Of a DNA stretch of 64,000 nt, positions 34,529 through 43,746 are shown piece by piece (positions within the stretch are counted from its first letter, which is position 1; each line of letters opens with the position of its first letter). Below the pieces are notes generated by a model. The model was not told the origin of the DNA and made no database searches. It saw only the letters and a program-made list of their open reading frames with translations. The position numbers were made by a program, and so were the translations under genes. The stretch is from CAVUPF01 sp963743285 (GTDB lineage Bacteria; Actinomycetota; Thermoleophilia; Solirubrobacterales; 70-9): assembly GCA_963743285.1 (NCBI GenBank), contig CAVUPF010000001.1, positions 186,001 through 250,000 on the forward strand, read 5' to 3'.

Positions 34529-36199
34529 GTGACGGCCATCAACGACGACGAGAATCGCGACGCTGCCCGCGCCATGAGTTGTGCGAGCTGCGGCTCGACG
34601 CTCGGGAGCACGCAGCGCTACTGCCTGGAGTGCGGGACGCGACGCGCCCCGCTGCCGCCGCTGGTCGCCGCGCGGATCGGCGCCCTGCAGCAGCGGGGGA
34701 ACCGTGAGGAGGCAAAGGCAGAGGGCCGGCCCTCTGCGGCGGAGGCGGCCGGCGCTGCGGCGGAGGCGGCTGCGGCGGATGAGCCGTCCCTGGAGGACCG
34801 CTTCATGCCCGGTCCGCGGGTCGCCGGGGTCGCGGTGATGGGCCTGCTCGCGTTCGGCGTCTTCCTCGGCTCGGCCACCAGCCCGCTCGCGCAGAGCGCC
34901 GGCATCGCGCCGATCCTGCTCGATGAGGGGTCCTCCGCGGCGGTGACGCCGAGCAGCTCCCCTGCCTCGACGCCGGAATCGACGCCCCCCGAATCGGCCC
35001 CGGCGGCAAGCCCCCGAGCCCCCGTGTCGGCTGCCGCTGAAGCGACATTGCCGCCGGAAGAAGCAGGAGGAGAACCAGAACCTAGCGAAACGACGCCGAA
35101 GTCCAAGCCGCCGCCGGAAGCCCTCAGCGAACCGAAGCTGCCACCGGTCAAGCACGTGTTCCTGATCGTGCTCGCCGATCAGGGGTTCAACGAAGCCTTC
35201 GGCCCCAATTCACCGGCCCCATACCTCGCAAAGACCCTGCGCGGCCAGGGGGAGCTTTTGTCCAACTACTACGCGGTCGCCCAGGGCGACCTTGCCAACG
35301 AGGTCGCCCTGATCAGCGGCCAGGGGCCGACCCCGCAGACGGCGGCGAACTGCCCCGACTACACCGAAATCTCCCCCGGCACGGTTGGCGCCGAAAGTCA
35401 GGTCACCGGGAGTGGCTGCGTGTATCCGGCGACGACCCTGACGCTGCCCGGCCAGCTCGCTGCCGCCGGCAAGACCTGGAAGGCCTACGTCGAGGGCATC
35501 GCCAACGGCGGTGCGGGGGCGCCGAGCAGCTGCCGCCACCCGGCCCTCGGGGCCGCCGACCCCGACCAGGCCCCGCTCCCTGGCGATGCGTATCAGACCT
35601 GGCGCAACCCCTTCGTCTATTTCGACTCGCTCACCACCAGCCCCGAATGCGCCCAGGACGACGTCGGCCTCGAACAGCTACAGCCCGACCTGCAGGCGGA
35701 AAGCAGCACCCCCTCGCTCTCCTACATCGTGCCCGGTGCCTGTCATGACGGCAGCGAAACGCCCTGCGAAGCGGGCCAGCCCGCAGGTCTCGCCGCCGCC
35801 GAACCGTTCCTGAAGACGGTCGTGCCCGAGATCGAAGCCTCGCCCGCCTACAAGGCCGGCGGGCTGATCGCGATCACCTCCGACCAAGCGCCGCAGAGCG
35901 GGCCGAATGCCGACCCGAGCTCCTGCTGCGGCACGCCGCAGTACCCGAACCTTCCCGCCAGCTCGGCTCCGCCGAGCGGCGGCGGCGCGGTCAAACCGAG
36001 CGGCGGCGGCGGCCGGGTCGGGCTGTTGCTGATCTCCCCCTATGTCAAACCCGGCAGCGTCGACGAAACGAGCTACTACAACCACTTCTCGCTGCTGCTC
36101 AGCATCGAGGAACTCTTTGGCCTGAAATCGCTTGGCTATGCAGCCAACTCGGTGGTCAGCGGGTTCGAAAGCGCCGTATACAACAACGCCGAATCCTAG
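34529..36199 (+). CDS. Membrane-anchored phosphoesterase with N-terminal zinc ribbon
   Basis: 556 residues, GTG start (ATG 34574 is possible). In order: zinc ribbon CASCGSTLGSTQRYCLECGT (about 17-36), Ala/Glu-rich linker, a membrane helix (GVAVMGLLAFGVFLGSATSP, about 101-120), a long Pro/Ser/Glu stalk, then from about residue 210 a phosphoesterase-family domain (KHVFLIVLADQGFNEAFGPN, LSNYYAVAQGDLANEVALIS, the SYIVPGACHDG segment, and the C-terminal LLLISPYVKPGSVDETSYYN). Relatives are acid phosphatases and phospholipase-C-like enzymes that act outside the cell. With pst next door it probably frees phosphate from organic esters. The usual EN at the start of the domain is replaced by AD, so activity needs testing. 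Confidence 0.82.
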   Translation: MTAINDDENRDAARAMSCASCGSTLGSTQRYCLECGTRRAPLPPLVAARIGALQQRGNREEAKAEGRPSAAEAAGAAAEAAAADEPSLEDRFMPGPRVAGVAVMGLLAFGVFLGSATSPLAQSAGIAPILLDEGSSAAVTPSSSPASTPESTPPESAPAASPRAPVSAAAEATLPPEEAGGEPEPSETTPKSKPPPEALSEPKLPPVKHVFLIVLADQGFNEAFGPNSPAPYLAKTLRGQGELLSNYYAVAQGDLANEVALISGQGPTPQTAANCPDYTEISPGTVGAESQVTGSGCVYPATTLTLPGQLAAAGKTWKAYVEGIANGGAGAPSSCRHPALGAADPDQAPLPGDAYQTWRNPFVYFDSLTTSPECAQDDVGLEQLQPDLQAESSTPSLSYIVPGACHDGSETPCEAGQPAGLAAAEPFLKTVVPEIEASPAYKAGGLIAITSDQAPQSGPNADPSSCCGTPQYPNLPASSAPPSGGGAVKPSGGGGRVGLLLISPYVKPGSVDETSYYNHFSLLLSIEELFGLKSLGYAANSVVSGFESAVYNNAES

Positions 36200-36215
36200 G
36201 TCAGCGCGAGCCCCT

Positions 36216-37325
36216 TCAGCCCAGCTCGGCGATCAGCGCGTCGACCACGGCGGGGTCGAACTGGGCGCCGGCGTTGGCGAGCAGTTCGCCGGTGGCCGCG
36301 TCCTTGCCGATCGCCTTGCGATAGGAGCGGTCAGAGGTCATCGCGTGGTAGGCGTCACAGGTGGCGATGATCATCGCGCCGCGGGGGATCTCCCCGCCGC
36401 TGAGGCCGTCGGGGTAGCCACCGCCGTCGACGCGCTCATGGGCGGAGCGAACGAGGGGGGCAATCGGGGCAAGGAACGGGATCCGCTCCAGCATCCGGGC
36501 GCCGATCGCGGTGTGGGTGTCCATCTTTGCGCGCTCCTCACGGGTGAGCGGGCCGGCCTTGCGCAGCAGCTCGCCGGGAACGCCGATCTTGCCGACGTCA
36601 TGAAGTAGCGCGCCGTAGCGGAGGCGGTCCAGCTCGGCCCCGGCGATCCCCATCCGCTCGCCTACCCGCACCGCCAGCTCGGCGACCTGGTTGGCATGAT
36701 CGGCGGTGTAGGCGTCCTGCAACTCGACGGCGTCGGCGAGGACGCCGAGGGTCGTGAGGAAGGCGCCCTCCAGCTCCTCGACCAGCTGGCAGCGATAGAT
36801 CGCCGCCCCGACCTGGCCGGCGACGATGTGGGCGAGCAGCAGGTCGGCGTCGGTGAAGGCCTGGCGCTCCTCCTGCTCGAGGTTCATCACGCCCCAGATC
36901 GATCCGGCGACCCGGATCGGCAGGGACAGCTCAGAGCCGGGATCGGTGCGTGGGTTGCGTTGCAGGTAGTCGGAGTCGAGCTGGGTGTCGTTGACCATCG
37001 CCGGCTCGCCGCTCCGTGCGACGCGGCCGTTGACGCCAATCTCGACCGGCTGGACGAGGGCGAGGAAGTCGCTCATCTCTTCCGCCAAGGGGCCAGCGCC
37101 CGCGACGACCCGCAGCGAGCCGTCGGGGTCGAGGCGCTGGACGACGGCGAGGTAGTAGTTAAATGAGTCGTGCAGCTGGCGCACCGCGATCGAGGCGACG
37201 TTCTCGGCGCTGTGCGCCTGGGCGAGGTCGGTGGACAGGCGGCTGGCGACGACCAGTCGCTCGTCTTGCTCGCCGGCTCCTGTTGCCGGCGCCACCCGGC
37301 GGATGTCAGTCAGGCCTGGCTCCAC
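36216..37325 (-). CDS. GAF plus HD-GYP phosphodiesterase-like protein
   Basis: About 369 residues from a GTG at 37325, chosen because longer in-frame starts would run into the lysC start region. A GAF domain (about 30-170, with PAMVNDTQLDSDYLQRNPRT and WGVMNLEQEERQAFTDADLL) is followed by HD-GYP: LRYGALLHDVGKIGVPGELL, MDTHTAIGARMLERI, VRSAHERVDGGGYPDGLSGG and TCDAYHAMTSDRSYRKA. All metal-binding His and Asp residues and the GYP motif are present, so c-di-GMP hydrolysis is expected. Divergent from lysC. Confidence 0.85.
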   Translation of the reverse strand: MEPGLTDIRRVAPATGAGEQDERLVVASRLSTDLAQAHSAENVASIAVRQLHDSFNYYLAVVQRLDPDGSLRVVAGAGPLAEEMSDFLALVQPVEIGVNGRVARSGEPAMVNDTQLDSDYLQRNPRTDPGSELSLPIRVAGSIWGVMNLEQEERQAFTDADLLLAHIVAGQVGAAIYRCQLVEELEGAFLTTLGVLADAVELQDAYTADHANQVAELAVRVGERMGIAGAELDRLRYGALLHDVGKIGVPGELLRKAGPLTREERAKMDTHTAIGARMLERIPFLAPIAPLVRSAHERVDGGGYPDGLSGGEIPRGAMIIATCDAYHAMTSDRSYRKAIGKDAATGELLANAGAQFDPAVVDALIAELG

Positions 37326-37398
37326 GCACTGCGCATCGGTTTTTGAGCGTCTGTCCTTTAGGGTGGGTGGGCGCGGGCGTCTATCCTCAGCCACTCCC

Positions 37399-38685
37399 AT
37401 GGCTGAAGCCAAATCCGAGATCGTCGTGATGAAGTTCGGCGGAACATCCGTGGCCGGCGCCGAGCAGATCAGGCGGGCCGCGGGGCGGATCGTCTCCGCT
37501 CGGGAGGCTGGCAACAAGGTGGTCGCGGTGCTCTCGGCGCGGGGCAAGACGACCGATGAGCTGGTGGCTCAGGCGTTGGAGATCTCCGAGCGCCCGGTGG
37601 CCCGGGAGATGGACATGCTGCTGTCCACCGGGGAGCGGATCTCCTGCGCCCTCTGTGCGATGGCGATCCATGACATGGGCCATGAGGCGATCTCCTTGAC
37701 CGGGTCCCAGGCCGGGATCGTCACCGACTCCACCCACACCAAGGCGCGGATCATCGACGTGCGGGCCGATCGGATCAAGGAAACGCTGGATGCCGATCGG
37801 ATCGTGCTGGTCGCCGGCTTCCAGGGGGTCTCGACCAAGAGCCGCGACGTGACCACGCTGGGGCGCGGGGGGTCAGACACGACGGCGGTGGCGCTCGCCG
37901 CGGCGCTGGGGGCGAGCGTCTGTGAGATCTACACCGACGTCGCCGGGGTCTTCAGCGCCGATCCGCGGATCGTCGCCGAGGCGCGCAAGCTGCCGGTGGT
38001 CTCCTATGAGGAGATGCTCGAGATGTCGGCCTCGGGGGCCAGGGTGCTGCAGCTGCGCTCGGTCGAGTACGCGCGCAACCATGGCGTCCGCATCCACTGC
38101 CGCAGCAGCTTCGAGGACGGCCCCGGTACCCTCGTGGTTGCCGAGCAGGAGACCGTGGAGCAGCCCTTCGTGACAGCCGTGACCCACTCCGACGGGGAGG
38201 CCCGTGTGACGCTGACCGGCGTCCGCGACGAGCCCGGCGTCGCGGGGCGGATCTTCACCGCGCTGGCCGAGGCCAACGTCAACGTCGACGTGATCATCCA
38301 GAACGAGCCGGTGGGCGACGACGAGCTTGCCGACCTCTCCTTCACGGTCGACCGCTCCGATTTGAGGACCGCGACCGAGACAGTCACCGGCCTCGGGCTC
38401 AGCAACGGCGTCCGCACCGATGAGCGGATCGGCAAGGTCTCGATCGTCGGCGCCGGGATGCGCTCCCACCCCGGCGTCGCGGCCAAGGTCTTCGAGGTGC
38501 TCGGCGCCGAGCGGATCAACATCGAGATGATCTCCACATCGCCGATCAAGATCTCCTGCGTGATCTCGGCCGACCGCGTCCCCGACGCGGTCAAGGCCCT
38601 GCATCAGGCTTTCGACCTCGGCGCCGACGCCGTGCGCCCCGAGGAGCCCGCCGGCGCCGAGCACCGCCCGACCGTCAAGTCATGA
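37399..38685 (+). CDS. lysC: Aspartate kinase
   Basis: 428 residues, ATG at 37399. First step from aspartate to lysine, threonine and methionine. Signature VMKFGGTSVAGAEQIRRAA at the N-terminus; LSTGERISCALCAMAIHD and TLGRGGSDTTAVALAAALGA in the kinase domain; two ACT domains follow (VTLTGVRDEPGVAGRIFTAL and IVGAGMRSHPGVAAKVFEVL) for feedback control. Its stop overlaps the asd ATG, the common actinobacterial lysC-asd operon. Confidence 0.97.
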   Translation: MAEAKSEIVVMKFGGTSVAGAEQIRRAAGRIVSAREAGNKVVAVLSARGKTTDELVAQALEISERPVAREMDMLLSTGERISCALCAMAIHDMGHEAISLTGSQAGIVTDSTHTKARIIDVRADRIKETLDADRIVLVAGFQGVSTKSRDVTTLGRGGSDTTAVALAAALGASVCEIYTDVAGVFSADPRIVAEARKLPVVSYEEMLEMSASGARVLQLRSVEYARNHGVRIHCRSSFEDGPGTLVVAEQETVEQPFVTAVTHSDGEARVTLTGVRDEPGVAGRIFTALAEANVNVDVIIQNEPVGDDELADLSFTVDRSDLRTATETVTGLGLSNGVRTDERIGKVSIVGAGMRSHPGVAAKVFEVLGAERINIEMISTSPIKISCVISADRVPDAVKALHQAFDLGADAVRPEEPAGAEHRPTVKS

Positions 38686-39713
38686 GCTACAGGGTCGGCG
38701 TGCTGGGCGCCACCGGGGCCGTCGGCTCGACGATCCTCGGTGTCCTCGCCGAGCGTGAGTTCCCCGCCTCAGAGGTCGTTCCCTTCGCCTCGGAGCGCTC
38801 GGCGGGCAGAGAGCTGGAGTGGAACGGTCTGGTGCTCGAGTGCCGGGCGCTGAGCGATGAGGCGATCCAGGGCCTCGACATAGTCCTCTCATCGGCGGGC
38901 GGTGCGGTGAGCGCCGAGTGGGCGCCGCGCCTGGTCGAGGCCGACGCCGTCGTCGTCGACAACACCAGCTACTGGCGCATGCAAGACACGGTGCCGCTGA
39001 TCGTCGCCGGGGTCAACCCCGACGCCGCCGAGGGCCACCGCGGCATCCTCGCCAACCCCAACTGCACGACGATGGTGATGATGATGGCGTTGGCGCCGAT
39101 CCATCGCGCGGTCGGCCTCGAGCGGCTCGTCGTCTCGACCTACCAGGCGGTCTCCGGCACCGGGCAGCGGGCGATCGAGGAGCTGCGCTCCCAGTCCCAA
39201 GCGGTGCTCGGAGGCGAGGCGAACCCGCCCGCCGACGTCTACCCCCACCGGATCGCCTTCAACGTCGTGCCCCAGGTGGAGGTGTTTGAGGACGGCGATG
39301 ACTACACCACCGAGGAGCGCAAGGTGATGGCGGAGACGCGCAAGATCCTCGACCTCGACGAGCGGGTGGGGATCTCGGCCACCTGCGCCCGGGTCCCGGT
39401 CTTCACCGGCCACTCGGAGTCGGTGAACGTCCAGACCCGCGAGGACCTCTCCCCGGAGGAGTGCCGCGAGCTGCTGGCCGGAGCGACGGGCGTCCTCGTG
39501 GTCGATGACACTGCCGCCGCCCGCTACCCGATGGCGATCGACGCCGCCGGCCGCGATCAGGTGCTGGTCGGCCGCATCCGCCGCGACCCCGGCCGCGAGC
39601 GCACCCTCAACCTCTGGGTGGTCGGCGACAACCTGCGCAAGGGAGCGGCCACCAACGCTGTGCAGATCGCCGAGCTGCTGGTCGAGCGCGGCTTGCTCGG
39701 CAGCCGGGGGTAG
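38682..39713 (+). CDS. asd: Aspartate-semialdehyde dehydrogenase
   Basis: 343 residues. NADPH-binding VGVLGATGAVGSTILGVLAE at the start, catalytic Cys in ILANPNCTTMVMMMAL, and the substrate-binding region STYQAVSGTGQRAIEEL with the His in VPVFTGHSESVNV. It reduces aspartyl phosphate made by LysC, whose gene it overlaps by four bases. Confidence 0.97.
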   Translation: MSYRVGVLGATGAVGSTILGVLAEREFPASEVVPFASERSAGRELEWNGLVLECRALSDEAIQGLDIVLSSAGGAVSAEWAPRLVEADAVVVDNTSYWRMQDTVPLIVAGVNPDAAEGHRGILANPNCTTMVMMMALAPIHRAVGLERLVVSTYQAVSGTGQRAIEELRSQSQAVLGGEANPPADVYPHRIAFNVVPQVEVFEDGDDYTTEERKVMAETRKILDLDERVGISATCARVPVFTGHSESVNVQTREDLSPEECRELLAGATGVLVVDDTAAARYPMAIDAAGRDQVLVGRIRRDPGRERTLNLWVVGDNLRKGAATNAVQIAELLVERGLLGSRG

Positions 39714-39923
39714 GCGTCGGACATCGGGTTCGGCGGAGCGCTGCTGCTCTTCGGTGGGCTGCCCGCGATCGTCGCGGCCCTCGCCGCGATCACGATCATC
39801 GCCTCGATCGCCGCCCACGGCCTCACCGAGACGATCGGGGCCCGCTGGGTCGGGCGCCGCGCCAAAGAGGAACGCGGCCGAACGGCCGCCGGCGGCCACC
39901 TCGGCCCGGCCGGCCTGGACTGA
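39714..39923 (+). pseudogene. C-terminal remnant of a cation/proton antiporter
   Basis: Directly after the asd stop, in the same frame, 69 codons without a start codon encode GGALLLFGGLPAIVAALAAI, then IASIAAHGLTETIGARWVGR and a basic tail. Hydrophobic helix, AHGLTETIGARW and basic tail together resemble the end of NhaP/CPA1-type antiporters. It has no start codon or promoter of its own and seems to be a fragment left by deletion or rearrangement. Confidence 0.5.
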
Positions 39924-39931
39924 GGCCGAGG

Positions 39932-40849
39932 CTAGGCGCTCGCCGCGGCGCCGGTGAGGCGCTCCTGCACCCAGGCGGTCGAGGCGATGTGGCGGCTCAT
40001 CCCGAGCTGCTTTGGCTCGGCGCCGAGCGCCAGGCCGACCAGCTGGGGCAGGTGCAGCACCGCGAGGCCGAGGTCGCGGTTGACGACCTTCGCCGCCTCG
40101 GGCTGCTGCATGTCGAGGTTGAGATGGCAGAGCGGGCAGGGGGTGACGAGGCAGTCGGCACCGGCGTCGAGCGCATCGCCGACGTGGGTGCCGGCCTGGC
40201 GCAGCGAGGTCTCGCGGTTCATCGTGATCACCGGGAAGCCGCAGCATTTGCGGGCGCCGTCGTACTCGACGACCTCGCCGCCGAGCGCCTCGATCACCTG
40301 CTCCAGGTAGAGGTCGCGGTCGGGGTGCTCCGCATAGCCGAGCCGCTCCTTCGGGCGCACCACGTAGCAGCCGTAGAAGGGCCCGACCCGCAGCCCCGAC
40401 AGCGGCCGCTTCACCTGCGCTGCGAGGCGGTCGAGGCCGTAGTCCTCGACCAAGAGCCAGAGGAAGTTCTTGTTGGTGAAGCCGTCCTTGCCCTTCTCAT
40501 AGGCAAGGCCCTGGCCGGAGAGCACCTCGTTGATGTGGGCGCGGTAGGCGGAGTCTGCGTCGAGGCGTTGCTGGCACTCTGACTGCGCGCCCTGGCAGGT
40601 CGAGCAGATGTTCATCATCGAGAGCCCGGTCTGCTGGGCGAGCGCGAAGGTGCGGGCGTTGAGCGTGTCGGCCAGCTCCTGGTTGTGCTCGGCGATCACG
40701 CCGGCGCCGCAGCAGTTGGCGCGGTCCAGCGTCACCAGCTCGATCCCCAGCCGCTCGGCGACCAGCGCCATCGAGCCGTGCAGCTCGGTGGTGAAGCCGC
40801 GCGAGACGCAACCGGGCCAGTATGCGACCTTGAGGCCCTCCTCGCTCAC
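39932..40849 (-). CDS. HdrB-like CCG-domain subunit of succinate dehydrogenase
   Basis: 305 residues, GTG start overlapping the sdhB stop (GTGA). Two cysteine-rich CCG domains: LDRANCCGAGVIAEHNQELA with NICSTCQGAQSECQQR, and YDGARKCCGFPVITMNRETS with LVTPCPLCHLNLDMQQ. These bind [4Fe-4S] clusters in HdrB-type proteins. In type E succinate:quinone reductases such a subunit (SdhE) replaces the usual haem membrane anchors. Gene order SdhA-SdhB-HdrB supports that role here. Confidence 0.87.
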   Translation of the reverse strand: MSEEGLKVAYWPGCVSRGFTTELHGSMALVAERLGIELVTLDRANCCGAGVIAEHNQELADTLNARTFALAQQTGLSMMNICSTCQGAQSECQQRLDADSAYRAHINEVLSGQGLAYEKGKDGFTNKNFLWLLVEDYGLDRLAAQVKRPLSGLRVGPFYGCYVVRPKERLGYAEHPDRDLYLEQVIEALGGEVVEYDGARKCCGFPVITMNRETSLRQAGTHVGDALDAGADCLVTPCPLCHLNLDMQQPEAAKVVNRDLGLAVLHLPQLVGLALGAEPKQLGMSRHIASTAWVQERLTGAAASA

Positions 40850-41988
40850 CGTGCCGCCTCCTCGCCGGGCTGGGCGGCGGCAGGCTCGAGGCCCTCCTCG
40901 ACCGCGGCCTCCGCGTCGCCCTCATCGCCCTTGATGTACAGGTTGAATTCCTCGTGGTGTTGCTCGGCGTGCTTGTAGATCGCCCTAACCTCGTCCTGGG
41001 CGCCGCCGGGCAGCTTCGGGTGAACGCCGGGGATCAGCTTCGGCAAGGAGCGCATCTTGCCGGTCTTCAGGCCGCGGATCGCGGTCGGGATCGAGCCGAG
41101 CATTTCCCTGATCGCCCGTTTGGACGGTTTCAGCTTGCCTTTTACGCCGGGCGCGAAAGACTCCTGCAGTAGCAAGGACTCATCGAGCGTCCCCTTCTTC
41201 TCGATGATCTTGACGAAGGCGATCTCGTGGTCGTGGCCGCTGTTGGGGTCTTCGATGCCCTCCTCGCCGGCGCGGCGGCGCAGCCGCATGATCTGGTCCA
41301 TCGGCGCGACGCCCTTCGGGCAGGCGTCGATGCAGCTGAAGCAGTGGGTGCAGTCATAGATCCCGTGCGGGTCTTCGGCGAGGTCGTGGAGGCGCTCCTT
41401 GGTCTCGGCGTCGCGCGGGTCACCGACGAAGCGGTAGGCCTTGGCGAGCGCCGCCGGGCCGATGAAGTCGGGGTCGGCCTCCATCGAGAGGCAGGCGGAG
41501 ACGCAGGCGCCGCACTGGATGCAGGCCATCGACTGGGTGATGTCGAGCATCGATTCCGGCTCGACGACGTACTCGCGCTCGGGCGCGGCTCCGTGCGGCA
41601 GCAGCCAGGGGGTGACGCGGCGGATCTTGGCCCAGTGCGTCGACTCCATATCGGTGATCAGGTCCTTGATCACGGGCATGTTCCCCATCGGCTCGACGAC
41701 GATCGGGCTCTGGCCACCGTTGCGGCGGTTGGCGGCCGCATCCGCCTCGCCGATCTGGGTTTTGCAGCCGAGGCCCGAGGAGCCGTTGATCTTCATCCCG
41801 CAGGAGCCGCAGATCGCGGCGCGGCAGGAGCAGCGGACCGAGAGCGAGCCGTCGTCGCGGTCTTTGGCCTGCAGCAGCCCGTCGAGGACAGAGAGCGAGG
41901 GGTCAAGCTCGACCTCGAACTCCTCCCAGTAGGGCCCCGCGCCGCTCTCCGGCTGGTAACGACGGACTTTCAGCGTGTACTCGGCCAT
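40846..41988 (-). CDS. sdhB: Succinate dehydrogenase iron-sulfur subunit
   Basis: 380 residues from the ATG at 41988, overlapping the sdhA stop (TGATG). An N-terminal 2Fe-2S domain (VRCSCRAAICGSCGMKINGS) precedes the 4Fe-4S/3Fe-4S cluster cysteines in SMACIQCGACVSACLSME and YDCTHCFSCIDACPKGVAP. It has a C-terminal extension of over 100 residues, longer than the usual 240-residue SdhB, with an acidic end. Confidence 0.93.
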   Translation of the reverse strand: MAEYTLKVRRYQPESGAGPYWEEFEVELDPSLSVLDGLLQAKDRDDGSLSVRCSCRAAICGSCGMKINGSSGLGCKTQIGEADAAANRRNGGQSPIVVEPMGNMPVIKDLITDMESTHWAKIRRVTPWLLPHGAAPEREYVVEPESMLDITQSMACIQCGACVSACLSMEADPDFIGPAALAKAYRFVGDPRDAETKERLHDLAEDPHGIYDCTHCFSCIDACPKGVAPMDQIMRLRRRAGEEGIEDPNSGHDHEIAFVKIIEKKGTLDESLLLQESFAPGVKGKLKPSKRAIREMLGSIPTAIRGLKTGKMRSLPKLIPGVHPKLPGGAQDEVRAIYKHAEQHHEEFNLYIKGDEGDAEAAVEEGLEPAAAQPGEEAAR

Positions 41989-43676
41989 CAGTACGTCCTC
42001 TCCTGGGGCTCCCACTTGGTGATGGTCACCTCTGAGTATGAGATCTCCGGCCCGTCCTCGCTGCGCTGGAGGTCGATGTGTTTGAGCCACTCCTCGTCGT
42101 TTCGCGCCGGGAAGTCGGTGCGGTACTGGGCGCCGCGACTCTCTCTGCGCTCGAGGGCGGCGACGCAGGTGCACTCGGCGTTGTCGAGCATGTAGCCGAG
42201 CTCGATCGCTGCCAGGACGTCTTGGTTAAAGACGCGGCCGCGGTCGTCAATGTAGGCCGAGGCGGCCTCCTCCTTGAGGCGGCGCACGATTTCGAGCCCC
42301 GCCTGGATGCCGGCCTCCTCGCGGAACACGGCGACCTGGCTGTCCATCGTCTGACCCAGCTCCAGCTTGATCTCCGAGACGCGGCGGCCGGAGCCCTTCT
42401 CGCGCGAGGAGATCGCGTCGATCTTGGCCTGCTCGGCCTCCAGCGCCTGCTTGGAGGGGCGCGAGCCGTCGATTCGCTTCGCCCGAGCGGCGGCGTCCAC
42501 CCCGGAGCGGCGCCCGAAGATCAGCGTGTCGAGCAGCGAGTTGGCCCCGAGCCGGTTGCCTCCGTGGACCGAGACGCAGGCGGTCTCGCCGGCCGCGTAG
42601 AGGCCGGGGATGTCGGTGCGCCCCTCGACGTCGGTCTTGATACCGCCCATCGTGTAGTGGTTGCCGGGCTTGATGTGGATCGGTTCGCGGGTGATGTCGA
42701 CGCCGGCGAAGTCGCGGCCGACCAGGACGATCTCGCGCAGCGCCTCGTGGATGCGCTTGCGCGGCACCACGGTGATGTCCAGGGCGACGGTGCCGTCGGG
42801 GAAGCCGCGCCCCTCGTTGATCTCGGTCTGCTCGGCGCGGGAGACGACGTCGCGCGAGGCCAGCTCCATCTTGTTGGGCGCGTAGCGCTCCATGAAGCGC
42901 TCGCCCTCGGCGTTGAGCAGGTGGGCGCCCTCGCCGCGGGCGCCCTCGGTGATCAGGAACCCCTTCCCGGCCAGCGTCGTCGGGTGATACTGGATCATCT
43001 CCATGTCCATCAGCTTCGCCCCGACCCGATAGGCCATCGCGATCCCATCTCCGGTGCAGATCAGCGCGTTGGTCGTCGGCTTCCAGACCTGGCCGTTGCC
43101 GCCGCAGGCGAGGATCACCGCCTTCGCCCCGAACAGCTCCATCGAGCCGTCGGCGATGTTGCGGGTGACGACGCCGCAGCACTCGCCGTCCTCGTCGATC
43201 GCCAGCGCTGTGCAGAACCACTCCTCATAGCGGCGCACCGGCTCGGAGTGCTTCATCAGCTGCTCGTAGAGCACGTGCATGATCGCCTGGCCGGTGATGT
43301 CGGCGACGTAGTAGGTGCGGGCCGCGGAGGCGCCCCCGAACGCCCGGGTGCCGAGCTTGCCCTCCGCGTTGCGGTGGAAGGTGACGCCGAGGTGCTCGAG
43401 GTGGAGGATCTCCTCCGGCGCCTCGCGGCACATGATCTCGATCGCGTCCTGGTCGCCGAGGTAGTCGGACCCCTTGATCGTGTCGAAGGCGTGCGACTCC
43501 CAGGAGTCGCCGGGGTTGAGCGCCGCGTTGATCCCGCCCTGGGCGGCGTTGGAGTGCGAGCGGACCGGGTGGACCTTGCTGAGGATCCCGACCGATACCC
43601 CCTGCTCGGCGGCAGCCAGCGCCGCCCGCTGCCCGGCCAGGCCGGCGCCGATCACCAGTACGTCATGAGTGGGCAC
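41988..43676 (-). CDS. sdhA: Succinate dehydrogenase flavoprotein subunit
   Basis: 562 residues, GTG start. FAD-binding HDVLVIGAGLAGQRAALAAA, the flavin-linking His region VRSHSNAAQGGINAALN, capping domain residues, and the active-site HYTMGGIKTDVEGRTDIPGL followed by ETACVSVHGGNRLGANSLLD. It oxidises succinate to fumarate in the TCA cycle. First gene of sdhA-sdhB-HdrB-like, all overlapping. Confidence 0.96.
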   Translation of the reverse strand: MPTHDVLVIGAGLAGQRAALAAAEQGVSVGILSKVHPVRSHSNAAQGGINAALNPGDSWESHAFDTIKGSDYLGDQDAIEIMCREAPEEILHLEHLGVTFHRNAEGKLGTRAFGGASAARTYYVADITGQAIMHVLYEQLMKHSEPVRRYEEWFCTALAIDEDGECCGVVTRNIADGSMELFGAKAVILACGGNGQVWKPTTNALICTGDGIAMAYRVGAKLMDMEMIQYHPTTLAGKGFLITEGARGEGAHLLNAEGERFMERYAPNKMELASRDVVSRAEQTEINEGRGFPDGTVALDITVVPRKRIHEALREIVLVGRDFAGVDITREPIHIKPGNHYTMGGIKTDVEGRTDIPGLYAAGETACVSVHGGNRLGANSLLDTLIFGRRSGVDAAARAKRIDGSRPSKQALEAEQAKIDAISSREKGSGRRVSEIKLELGQTMDSQVAVFREEAGIQAGLEIVRRLKEEAASAYIDDRGRVFNQDVLAAIELGYMLDNAECTCVAALERRESRGAQYRTDFPARNDEEWLKHIDLQRSEDGPEISYSEVTITKWEPQERTY

Positions 43677-43746
43677 GAGCGCGGATGCTATAGAGCGGAA
43701 ACCCGACAGCGCGGTCGGGATTTTCCCGGCCGCTTACCATTGAGCG

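Noticed and set aside
37231..37398. Longer lysC starting at 37231
   Set aside because: The extra 56 codons are antisense to the HD-GYP gene start and precede the conserved AspK N-terminus; the ATG at 37399 fits the family.
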